Source of the DNA: Glycine soja
Taxonomy: Eukaryota; Streptophyta; Magnoliopsida; Fabales; Fabaceae
Length of the DNA: 64,000 nucleotides
Assembly (NCBI RefSeq): GCF_004193775.1
Contig: NC_041016.1
Coordinates: forward strand, 36,729,334-36,793,333
Direction of reading: 5' to 3'
Numbering within the stretch: position 1 is the first letter of the stretch; each line of letters begins with the position of its first letter. This document shows positions 34,801 to 46,800 of the stretch, piece by piece. Position numbers and translations under genes: made by a program. The notes below the pieces were generated by a model. It was not told the origin of the DNA and did not search any database. It saw nothing but the letters and a program-made list of their open reading frames with translations.

Positions 34801-37800
34801 CAATCTAGGTCTGAATATGGTATGACCCCTTCCAATAGGGATATAAATGCAAGAAATGGGTTTAAACCCGAACCCAACGTAGATCCATCCAACGACGATC
34901 TAGGAATATGGTGTGCGTCCTCTTTCATACACCTAGCTGACCGAACGGAAGAGAAAGGGTTTGTGTTACAAGTGTGGAGGTCCTTTCCACACCAATCGCC
35001 ACCAATGTCCCAACCACCAGTTGAGGGCGATGTTGGTCGAGGAACGAGAAGAAGAGAATGGAGAGGTGAACTTCGTGGCGAGTGCCGCATGTTGTTTCTG
35101 GGTAGCACAGTCAATGATCAGAAGCCACATACAATGGATCAATGGTGTTCTGTTAGACTACTGGCAAGCGTACCAATGTCGTCACAGGTTATAGATCTAT
35201 AAAAAGAGATCGTCTCCACATGGACTTGAGTTATTCAATTCTTTCGGATAAAGGTTATGAGTTTAATAATTATGTGCAAATTTAATCGAAATATCATGAG
35301 TTTGTCTAATCAACGAAAGATAACTAAAGTAATGGAATAGCGGAAATAATGAAAATTACGAAAATAACGGAATTTAGTGCGTCGGAAATATGTAAAATTA
35401 TGGAAACAATAATAACGAATTTAATTAATTCAAGAAAAACGTAGGATTGAATTTCATCGTTCATACCCTCAGTATCCTAATAAGATTAACATATATGAAT
35501 CATTTTCTAAAGTTATTGATGCACACATTAAATTACCCGAATCGATTCCTCCCACTCGAGAATCCTTAGAATATTTATCGAATATTGATTCCTCGCATAT
35601 GAAGTAAATATTCCAGCATTACAATCATAATCTTGTGCTATTTGCAATCAAAACGTTAATGTTTTATTCCTAGCAACGTAACGAAAAGAGTAAAATGATT
35701 CAGTTCAACTTCTAAAAGTACTTTCTAGTCAAACTTAAAATCTAATTTCATGAAACTAGTAATCAAATAGAATGAAACATTACGAACAAAATGAAATCAC
35801 CACCAATAATGAGTGGAAAAGACTTATACATATATAATATCAAAAGAGATACATAAGGGTACAAAGATTACATCCAATCCGTAAGAAAAACTAACTGATC
35901 ATTGCGTAGAGCACAAGATTAACGTGAGAAATGGCGAAGGATGCGATTCACAGTCACAACTCTGCAAGGCCCGGGCTCCACTTTCCACTTTCTTCTTCAC
36001 TTCCTAAGCTTCTCACGTTTTCTCTCTGCTTCTGGATGTCCCTTTCAACTTCAAAGACATGACTATTTATAGAAAAGAGCCAAGAGGTGCAGGCCAATTC
36101 ACCTAGGCAAATTGTTACTTAGTGATGAAGACACAGACTCACCTAGGCGAGTGTGTTGCTTATGGCTGAAGAAATCTGATTAGCCCAGGCGAGCTAGTTG
36201 CTAGACTGGGTGAATGAATGCCTGAAATCTTGAAAAAATGATCATTTTGCCCTTCCTTTTGACTCTGTTTCTGAATCTAACAAACAACCATCAAAACCTA
36301 CAAAACCATCTTTATTTTACTTGTAAAAATGAGAGAAACTGAGGGATATTTGGAGAAATAGATTGAAAACTGTGTGTCTAAGAGACCCTATGGAGCTTGA
36401 TAATATAGACAGGTAGTATTGATTACACTTAATTTAGAGGATATTCAGTTCCCTCTAAATCAGATATCATATCCTATCATATCATTATACATTAAATTCC
36501 TGATTCTCAACATTACTTTTTATATCCTTGTTCTGTCAGATTGTAATAAGTGATATTGGGAATTCTGTATCTACCTTGATCTGAGCTGATAATCCATTGA
36601 AACATATTCTGATTTCTGAGTATTATCAATTGGTGTCTGGGCTTCTGATTTGGGGGCTGTGGTGATACTATTTCACTTATTTGAAATTTGGAAACTTAAT
36701 ATACATCTGTCTATGCATTAATCTATGTACTCAACTGTGTAACTGTATCAGAATGATCTTTTACTATGCTGTCAATCAATTTTGTTCTAGTAATATCTAG
36801 TTAGTACCCCTTGAATTTAGGGTAGGCGTGTGAAAGTTGTGTTTTTAAAACTACATGGGCTGTCTATTTTGTATGCTAAGATCACTCTTGTTCTGGTTAT
36901 TTCATGTAGTAAATTAAATATTGTGTTTCTTACCATTCTCATCTTCTCTATTTTGTCTCCGCTGGCAATGGGTTTTGATCTCAAAAGGTGAAATATTATA
37001 GTCTAGCACTTTTGGTTCATAAACATAAAACAGGGTTACTAATTTGTTTTGATGCACATGGTTTATTCAAACTTGACTTAGGTTCCAAATGTTGTTACAA
37101 GTGAAACTCCTCCTGAGAGACCAGGGGAACCGGATTGTCCAGTGAGTAGAATATGCAAAATTTTTGCTCCTTTTTTTTTTCTTTCATATTATTTGGACAT
37201 TTTTTAATTCATTTTCTATCCAATACATTGCAGTACTTTCTGAAAACTCAAAGATGCAAGTTTGGTTCAAAGTGCAAATTTAATCATCCCAAGGTTTCCT
37301 CTGAAAATGCTGATGTTTCTTCTGGCTTACCTGAGAGGCCATCTGAGCCCCCTTGCGCGGTTAGTTATTTACATTTTGTATTGACATGAGACTTTATTTA
37401 TCTATTTCTTACTTCATTTTTATATTTATGCAGTTCTACATGAAAACTGGAAAATGTAGATATGGCACTGCTTGTAAATTCCATCACCCCAAGGATATCC
37501 AGATTCAGTTGTCTGACGACTTGAGTCAAAATGTTGCACAGACACAAACAAATTCTATGATGGGTGGAGCTACAGGAGATACACAGCCAATTAAATCTCT
37601 TATATCTCCGTCGTTGCAAAATAGCAAAGGGCTTCCAGTAAGACTGGTATTGATTCTCTGTTAAATTCTTTGGTGTCTGATCTGAATTGATAGAAGGAAA
37701 GACAGACCAATTCATCTAGTATCATGTTCTTTTGAGTTTTTCATTTCATTCCATTATTGGCTGGATGTATGCTGCTTTGAACTGCTGACCCTAATTAATA

Positions 37801-40800
37801 ATTGTAGCAGAAATTATGATATTCAACTTGTGTGAATGGATTGGTCAGCATAACATAACTAAAGTTGCCTTTATTTTTTTACTTTGATGCTATATAAAAA
37901 TATAACTTGTATTATAAGAAGATATCCATAAATTTCTAGCTGATGACAACTTTTTCCTATGCTAATTTATTGCCTTCATTTCTTTAAAGCCTGGGTTCTT
38001 ACTGTAAATTCTCTTCTGACAGGGGGAAGTTGATTGTCCATTCTACATGAAAACTGGGAGGTAAGTATTGATTTATGTTCAATTGGTTTCATAATTATAG
38101 AGAAATAGTCAATTTTTTGTATGTTTTACCATAGCTCTCTTAGGAAACTGCAAAAAAAAAATTGTTTCTCCAAAATAAGCTAATCTAAACACATATTCTT
38201 TGGATTGAATATCCTTAATTTTTTTCATTCATATGAATCAGTTGCAAGTATGGTGTCAGTTGCCGCTACAATCATCCTGACAGGAATGGTATGTATAATA
38301 TATTGATATTGACTGTTCATACATTTTCCTGTTTCCTAAACAATTATGTCACTTTATCATTCTTTGATGCAGCAATTAATCCACCCATTGCTGGATTAGG
38401 TGCCTCTATTTTGCCATCCTCGGCTGCTAATCTGAATATTGGACTTCTTAATCCAGCTGTTTCTGCTTATCAAGCTTTTGAACCAAGGCTGTCAAATCCA
38501 ATGGTAATGTGGAAGTTGTTACTGTACTTATTCTCATAGAAAATTGACTGATGCAAATTGCAAATTAATAGAGTTTCTGAGAGTGAGAGAAATTTAGAGA
38601 GAATTTAGAGAGATAAAAATGGAGTCTAATGTTAATTCATTGCACAAATGAGAAAGGGTTACAAATTGAGCTTATATAGGCTCTCAGTACAGCTGTACCT
38701 AACTGTTAACAGTTAGTACCTACACTAACCAACCTAACAGATTCACTAACTGATTCCAGTTGAATAACTGGTTATTTATATATATACCTAATCCCCCCTC
38801 AAACTCAAGGGGGAGGATGATGGTACCAGGCCAATCTCTTGTTTTATTACTCTTGCAGTACAATTGCACCACTAGGGATTGGAGCCTAGCCTCCCTAACC
38901 AACCACAGTGATTATTCCGCCCCCTAATTCTAGGCAGTCCAACTCTATTTATAGCTGACTGCTAACTAACTAATTGCCTTTAACTGACTTGAACGGTGAC
39001 AAGGCTAACTAACTAACTGCCTTTAACTAACTTGAACAGTTATAAGGCTAACTACCAACAGTTACAAAGCTAACTACAAACTGTAACTGATCTTAGTCAG
39101 CTACCTAATCCAGGTTCTGGCTGCTGCTCTGACTTCCTTTTATACTTGCCACGTGTCCTTCCTTCATACACTTGCGTAATCGGTAACCTAACAATACTCC
39201 CCCCAAGAGAGCCACCTTGTCCTCAAGGTGAAATGCAGGAAATTGCTGCTTCATAACATCAACCGATTCCCATGTAGCTTCAAAGTCAGGTAAATCTTTC
39301 CATTGGATGAGCACTTCAGCTGTGCCTGCAGGGTGGTTTCTGACAGCCTTGACAGCTAGAGGCTCTACCCTTAGCTCTAACTCAATAGTCAGCATTGGAG
39401 TCAAGGGTTGGGGTTTCACTGCATGAGCCACGACTTTCTTTAATAGAGACACATGAAAGACCGGATGAACTTTACTCTCGGGTGGTAAGTTGAGCTGGTA
39501 TGGTACTTTACCAATGACCTTAGAAATCTGATATGGCCCATAAAATCGAGGGCTTAATTTCTCATTCAACTTCTTAGCCAAAGATTTCAAACGATATGGT
39601 TGTAATTTCAGGTAAACCCAATCATTCACAGCCAAGTTAACATGCTTATTGGCATATGCTCGCATCTGGTCCTGAGCCTTAAGCAGATTAGTTCGTAGTT
39701 GGTCCAACAAAGAGTCCCTATCTTGTGTCAGCCTGTTGACCTCCTCTACTGCTGAAGGAACAGTTGTGCCTTTAAGCAATTGAGGTGGGTCTCTGCCATA
39801 GAGAGCCCTGAAAGGAGTGAGCTTAGAGGAACTATTATAATTAGAGTTAAACCAAAATTCTGCCCAACTTAAGCAGGAAGGCCAATTCTTTGGTTTTTCT
39901 CCTGTAACACACCTTAAGTATGTTTCCACTCCTCTATTGACCACCTCAGTCTGGTTATCTGTCTGAGGGTGATATGCGGAACTAAATTTCAATTTAGTTC
40001 CAGCAGATTTGAATAATTCCCTCCAAAATTGACTCAGAAAAATCTTATCCCGATCTGAAATAATGGTGTTTGGAAACCCATGTAATTTCACAACCTCCTT
40101 GATAAATAGATCAGCTATATCCTTTGCAGCGAAGGGGTGACTAATGGGGATAAAATGATTGCCGCTTTTGCCTCTCGATCGCGATTGCCGCTTTCTGCCA
40201 ATTTACCTCTCGATCGCAGTTTTGCTGTTCTGCATGGTCACGATTGCTGCTTCCCCGATCGGTACTCGACAAGATCCGCACCGCTGCCATTAGCTCTGCC
40301 ATTTGCGCCTTCAGCTCCGCTTGCTTGATGCGTTCCTCTTCAAACAATCGCTTCAAACTTGCGACGTCCTCATGTGTGTTGATCATGCCTTCGAACCCTC
40401 ATTCCAGAAATTCCACACATGCATCCATGTTTCCTCGCGTTGAAACCATGAATAGCTTCACGTCTCAGGATCAAAATTTTGCTCTGATACCAGTGATGGT
40501 ACCAGACCAATCTCTTGTTTTATTACTCTTGCAGTACAATTGCACCACTAGGGATTGGAGCCTAGCCTCCCTAACCAACCACAGTGATTATTCCTGCCCC
40601 TAATTCTAGGCAGTCCAACTCTATTTATAGCTGACTGCCAACTAACTAACTTCCTTTAACTGACTTGAATGGTTACAAGGCTAACTAACTAACTGCCTTT
40701 AACTAACTTGAACAGTTACAAGGCTAACTACTAACAATTACAAAGCTAACTACTAACTGTAACTGATCTTAGTCAGCTACCTAATCCAGGTTCTGGCTGC

Positions 40801-43800
40801 TCTGGCTGCTGCTCTGACTTCCTCTTATACTTGCCATGAGTCCTTCCTTCATACACTTGCGTAATCGGTAACCTAACAGAGGATTTCTACAAGTGAAATC
40901 TTTCACATTGAGTTTGCCCCTATGAAACTCAAAGTGATTAGGAGAAAGCGGCTTGGTCAGTACATCTGCCCATTGTTCTAGAGCAGGAATGTGATACACA
41001 GCTAGTTGCTTGGACAGCACTTGCTCACGAACAAAGTAAACATCAATTTTATATGCTTAGTCTGAGTGTGGAAGACAGGATTATGTGCTATAGCAACAGC
41101 ACTTTGATTATCATAGAGCAGAATTGGAGCAGAAAAAGGGACATCCAATTCCTTCAATAGAGCTTGAACCCAGGTGAGTTTAGGACTGTGCCAAACTTCT
41201 GTACTCAGCCTCAGTACTAGATCTTGTAGTGACTTGTTGCTTGTGGGACCACCAAGATATAAGATTGGGACTAAGGAAAATTGCATTAGCAAGAAGTTAA
41301 CCTTCTGTCACCTACATCAGAGGTCCAATCAGCATCACACATGGCTGTAACAGACAATGGTTTACCCACAAAAGCTGGTTTCATATGAAAATCATAAGAA
41401 ATAGTTCTCTTAAGATATTGGAGAGCAACCCAATGAGTGTCCAAAGGCTTGGACATGAATTGGCACACCTTGTTGACAGCATAGCTAATTTCTGGTCTTG
41501 CAAGAGTAGTATATTGTAATGTTCCAACGACTGATCTATAGAGTGTAGGATCCGGAAATAGGTCAGAATCAGATTTTGAAAGTTTACAGGTTGAAGTCAT
41601 TGGAGATGATATAGGTTGGCCTTCAGCCATTTTTGTTTGTGGTGTAGATCCCTTATGTACTTGCTTTGAGTCATAGGCACAGTCTTGTCAAGTAGATATT
41701 TAATTTCAATACCTAGAAAATAATCAAGCTGGGTACACTGGTGACTGAACCATGTACACTGTTTCCTCAAGAATGCCATTGAGAAGGGCATTATTAACAT
41801 CCAAGTGGAAGCATTATTAACATCCAAGTGGAATAAATCCCAGCCATTGGTTAAAGCAAGAGTGATTATGATTTTGATTGTGATAGGTTTAACAACAGTG
41901 GAAAAAGTTTCATGAAAATCAAAGCCATGTGTACTTGAGGAAACCCCTTAGCTACCAACCAAACCTTGTATTTATTAATTGTCCCATCTGCATTTTCCTT
42001 CACTTGAAATATCCACTTGCAACCAACTGCTTTCCTGTTAGGGGGTAAGGGAACAAGATCCCAAGTATGATTATTTATCAAAGCATTGTATTCCTGATGC
42101 ATAGCAGACAACCAATTAGGATCAGCCATTGCTTGTTTGACACCTCTAGGCTCACAATGAGTCAAAAACAATGAAGGGTGAATTCTTGGGTTATGAAAAC
42201 CAGATTTGGATCTTGTTTGCATAGGGTGCACATTAGGAGGTCTAGGGGGTGACTGATGTTCAGAAGAAGAAGAATTATTAGACTGAGTAAGAGGATCAGA
42301 CTGATGGAGAATAGGCGAATGCTTAGAAGCTGTTATTAAATTGGTTAGACATAGGATCAGAGACAACTTATAGTTGTTGCTGAGACAGATTTTCTGATTC
42401 AACAGATTGTTGATTACTATGATCAGAAAATGCAGAAGAGTTAACAGGAGAAGCAACAGAACTAGGTTCAGAAGCAGTGTTTGAGGGTGGATCAGAGGGT
42501 GGGTCAGTATAGGGAGTGGGAATTGGGTCAGAAACAGTGTTTGGAATAGGTGCATTAGGTGGTGTTTGAACTAAAGTGGAGAAGATAGGGATAAAACTAA
42601 AATACCGAGGAGCAGAGGACATGAAATTTGAGGACTGAGGAAATAGTTCAGAATAGGGAAACCTATTCTCATTAAAAACTACATCCTTTGAAATGAAAAT
42701 GCAACCTGAGGGGGACAAACATTGATAGCCTTTGTGAGAATTAGAGTATCCCAAGAAAACACACTCTTGAGATCTGAAGTCTAATTTGTGATTTTGATAA
42801 GGCCGTAAAAATGGAAAGCAAGCACACCCAAAGGTTTTTAGAAAATTATAATCAGGGGATTGTTTATATGGGACAGTACAAGGGACATCAAAGTTCAGGG
42901 AGGCTGTAGGCAGCCTGTTGATTAAGTACACAGCAGTGTTAAAAGCAAAGTCCCAAAACTTTAAGGAAGAGAAGCATGGTGAAGCACAGTTAAGGCCTAT
43001 TCAGTTATGTGTCTGTGTTTCCTCTCAACTACACCATTTTGATGGTGAGTATGAGGGCAAATGAGCCTATGTGTAATACCATGAATGGTAAAAAATGAAG
43101 TAAAGGGTCTGGATTCACCCCCCCAATCAGTTTGAATACTATTAATTTTAGTATTAAACTGAAGCTCAACAAGGGATTTAAAATTTTGAAACACAGTGAA
43201 AGTTTCAGATTTAAGTTTTAAGGGATAGATCCAGGTAAACCTAGAAAAAGCATCAACAAATGAAACATAATACAAATAGTCATTTGTAGAAGGAATATGT
43301 GATGGTCCCCAAAGATCACTAAAGATTAATTCCAAAGGTGTAGAGTAAACAGTTTCAGACATAGAAGAGGGAAGTCTATGAGACTTCCCTACACAACAAG
43401 CTGAACAAAAATCCAGAATTTTATTAGATGGATTTATCTTACAATGATTCAAGACAAGTCTCAATACATGAGCATTAGGGTGGCCTAACCTAGCATGCCA
43501 CAAAGTACTAGAAATTGACTGATTTGAGACACCAGAAACTGTTGCTGTAAAGGAAACAGGAACTCTCTATGAAGGCTAAGAAGCAGAAGACTCTTGAAGC
43601 TTGAGATTAGGAAATGAATAGAGATCATCACTACCAACAATGCCTTGAAGTAAGACTTCATTGGTTGCCTGTGATTTAACTGTGCAAAAGTGAGGAAAGA
43701 ATTCAGAGTAAACTCCATTATCTTTGGCAAATTTACTTACACTTGATGGATTTTTAGTGATTGAGGGAGCATGTAACAAGTAATGAAGATAAAGAGGAAA

Positions 43801-46800
43801 ACTAGGATTAGTAGGGGACTTAAAAGAAGGAGAACCAGAACCAAGAATTTTTAAACCTTCACCATTACCAATATAAATCTGATCTCATCCATCAAAGTGA
43901 CCAAGCTGATGAATATTTTGTGGTTCTCCAGTCACATGGAATGAAGCTCCCGAGTCAGGGATCCAGGTTGAATTAGCATTGTCCATGAGTTAGCTAGCAT
44001 TGCATTAGAAGTAGCTTGAGTAGAAGCAGGTTGTTTCTGACTCGTGTTTGCTGGATTAACCCAAGTATTAGACTTAGAATTAGCCTGAGACTTTGAGCTA
44101 CTATACTGCACAGGTTGCAGTGTAGCAGGATCATACAACACCAGAGATTCATGAGGCTGATAGGTGGTGTCAGATCTGTAATAACAGACATTGGCTGTAT
44201 GGTCATATTTGAGACAGATCTGACACTGGAAATTTGCAAACCGGCCACCGTGACCTCAACCGAAACCACCACCATGGTGGCCACCGCCACGATCAGAGTA
44301 GCTACTATGACCAGCATTTCGCACGCGTAACCACCAGCATCATGCGAATTTGAATAATTAGGGTTCACATACGGTTGAGTGTAATTCATTGAGGGAGAGA
44401 ATGCTTTCTTGCTAAATCGATTGGATCACGACTCATGTGCGAGTAACAACACTTCGACCTCCACAATTGTAGGAGTCTCAAACTTGCTCTCGATAACTGA
44501 GACTACCGGAGCATAGTCTTGTGGTAGTCCTACCAATATTGCATCAACATATTCTTCATGCTGAATTGGACTTCCGATGTTGGCGAGCTCATCAGCGATG
44601 TTCTTGATCTGACTCAAGAACTCGCATAGGGTTTTGCCTTCCAGAGAAGTGGTGTGCAAGTCCGTTCAAAGTTGACGAGCACGAGCTTTTGTCTGAGTGA
44701 AGAAATGTTTGTGAATCTTATCCCACACCTGATACGAGTGGATCGATCCAAGAACACAAGATAAAATCGACTTCAAAAGTGTCAATTGAAGCCAGGTAAG
44801 TAGCATCTGATCTTGAACTTCCCACACCTCATAAGCTGGATTCACATTTCTGACGTCACGATCTTCATCGGAGAGAAAACAAGGAGGAATCGTAGGGTTC
44901 TCAACAAATCGCTGAAGCTTGTGTGACTTAATCACAGGCTCAATTTTCTGTTTCCAGTGAAGGTGGTTTGAATCATCAAGCTTTTCAGCTATGGAGTTTG
45001 GAAAGGATCAGGGTACGGAAGGGAATTGGAATTGGATGGAGAAACCTAGGGCTCATCATACCATAATAGAGTTTCTGAGAGTGAGAGAAATTGAGAGAGA
45101 ATTTAAAGAGATAAAAATGGAGTCTAATGTTTATTCATTGCTTATATAGGCTCTCAGTACAGCTGTAACTAACTGTTAACAGTTAACAGTTAGTACCTAC
45201 ACTAACCAACCTAACAGATTCACTAACTGATTTCAGTTGAATAACTGGTTATTTACATATATACCCTAATACAATTAATGTTATCCAACACCCGATGCTC
45301 ATTATTGTGAGGTAGGGGATGCTTCTGGTTATGTTTTCTAGATGTGTTGTATGTTTCTGGTTATCAACCAAATCGACACAATTGAGTTAAGGCACGTGCA
45401 ATGATTAATGAATGGACGTATAGTTTAGATACATATAGATTTCACAAATGCAATAAAGATGGCTTGGACATAGCCTATATACTCTTGTATACAGTCAAAC
45501 CTGGAACATAGAGCTGTTGCATGATAGAGTTGAATGGATAAGTATTGGTTGTAAGTTGGAACATGGCAAAAATAATATTTTTCTTAGTTATATTCTTACA
45601 TGAGAATAATATTTGTGTCATGTAGTAGTGCACATCTTTTATTCTGAATGAATATTAACTAGTTAAATGTGGTCATTTGTGGGTGTGTACTATCAACTTT
45701 TGTGATTCTCATGATTTTTCTTGTTTAATTTTATATCTTGATCCTTGTAGATATTGTGATTTTATTCTCTCGCGTATTTTTGTATAGATGTCCGTAGTCT
45801 TTCTTTTATTCTTTTTATTGCTTTTGCCTCAAGTCTCATTTTCTGTTTGTGCTGCATAGTTTGTTGTTAACTTCACTTTCTTCATAGTACCTAGTTTTCC
45901 TAAAATTCTTACTCCTAGTGTTTTGATGCTGCTCATCTAGTACATTTTTTGCATATGATATATGTTTCTCTTACAAAGAAATTTATTTGTTTGGGTCCTT
46001 TAGAGGTGAGGCCTCTTTGCTGTTTTGCCTCAATAATGTAGGAGGACAAGTTTGAGACTGCTCTAAACAACTCATTTATCAACAATAAGAATGAAGTGTG
46101 TAATTGGCTTAGAAAAGTAGCCATTCTTAAGTTAACTCAACTGCATTTCCATTAGATGTCATGAATTTGTCAAAAGCTAATGCACGTGACATGTTTTCCT
46201 GTCTCAGGTGGGAATTGCAGAAACTATCTATCCTCAGCGACCTGGACAGATTGAATGCGATGTAAGCAAACAGCTGCCTTATGTTCAAGTCATATTAGAT
46301 TTCTACAGCCAATATGTTTATTTGGAATGGTTTGCACTTGTCACATTTATATGTTGGATCATTTAGTGTTAAATTAAAAATTGCAGGGGGCTAAGGGTTC
46401 AATTGAAGATCTATCTGTTTAATTTAAAAAAACTAAATAAGATAGGGTATCCTTAATAGTAATACCATGAAATAGGTTATATCAAGAATTACACAAAGTG
46501 TAATAACATGGTTTTTTTAGCTGGAAATAAAATAAAAGTATTTGTTGAGATAATGTAGGTTTGAATGAGATAAAAGTAATGTTGGGGACTTAAATGAAAA
46601 TTCTTAGCCGGGGAAGTAACAAATTATTGAGATTTCAAGGAGTGATAAAGAAAAGGTTGATTGTTAGGTACATGCTTTTAATGCCATTTTCATGTCATTG
46701 TCAATATGTCATTTCCCGTCAATCATCCAGAGCCGGTATGTGGAAAGTAAGCGTTGAAACTGGTGAATTGGTTTCAAACTGGACATGATTTGACCAGTTG

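Larger units (their letters stand above)
38818..40878 (-). mobile_element. Chromovirus (Ty3/gypsy) derivative nested in the copia element
   Basis: LTRs at 38818-39193 (376 bp) and 40494-40878 (385 bp) read TGATGGTACCAG...CCTAACA on the plus strand. Perfect GAGGA duplications flank the element (38813-38817, 40879-40883). A primer site for initiator-Met tRNA (GCTCTGATACCAG at 40481-40493, minus TGGTATCAGAGC) lies one base inside the 5' LTR. The interior, 1.3 kb, keeps only the gag start and the integrase end, so it is a large internal-deletion derivative that moved or was deleted after insertion. Confidence 0.95.
38566..45271 (-). mobile_element. Ty1/copia element in HUA1 intron 8
   Basis: LTRs lie at 38566-38793 and 45064-45271; they are mirror-oriented to the gene and begin TAATAGAGTTTCTGAGAG on the plus strand. 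Inside the right LTR, the minus strand shows TGGTATGATGAGC, a diverged initiator-Met tRNA primer site. Inside the left LTR, CCCCCCTCAAACTCAAGG is the polypurine tract on the other strand. Order on the minus strand is gag, integrase, RT, RNase H, as in copia. RT lacks its catalytic middle. A gypsy derivative (38818-40878) sits between RNase H and the polypurine tract. The element is antisense to HUA1 and must be spliced out with the intron. Confidence 0.9.

Noticed and set aside
34420..35202. Plus-strand ORFs of 112-126 residues in HUA1 intron 2 as extra exons
   Set aside because: They belong to a frame-shifted gypsy gag, with no splice sites linking them in frame to HUA1.
40781..41020. 79-residue ORF joining copia RNase H to a Ser-rich tail
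   Set aside because: It is a chance fusion created by the chromovirus insertion; the tail is translated LTR.
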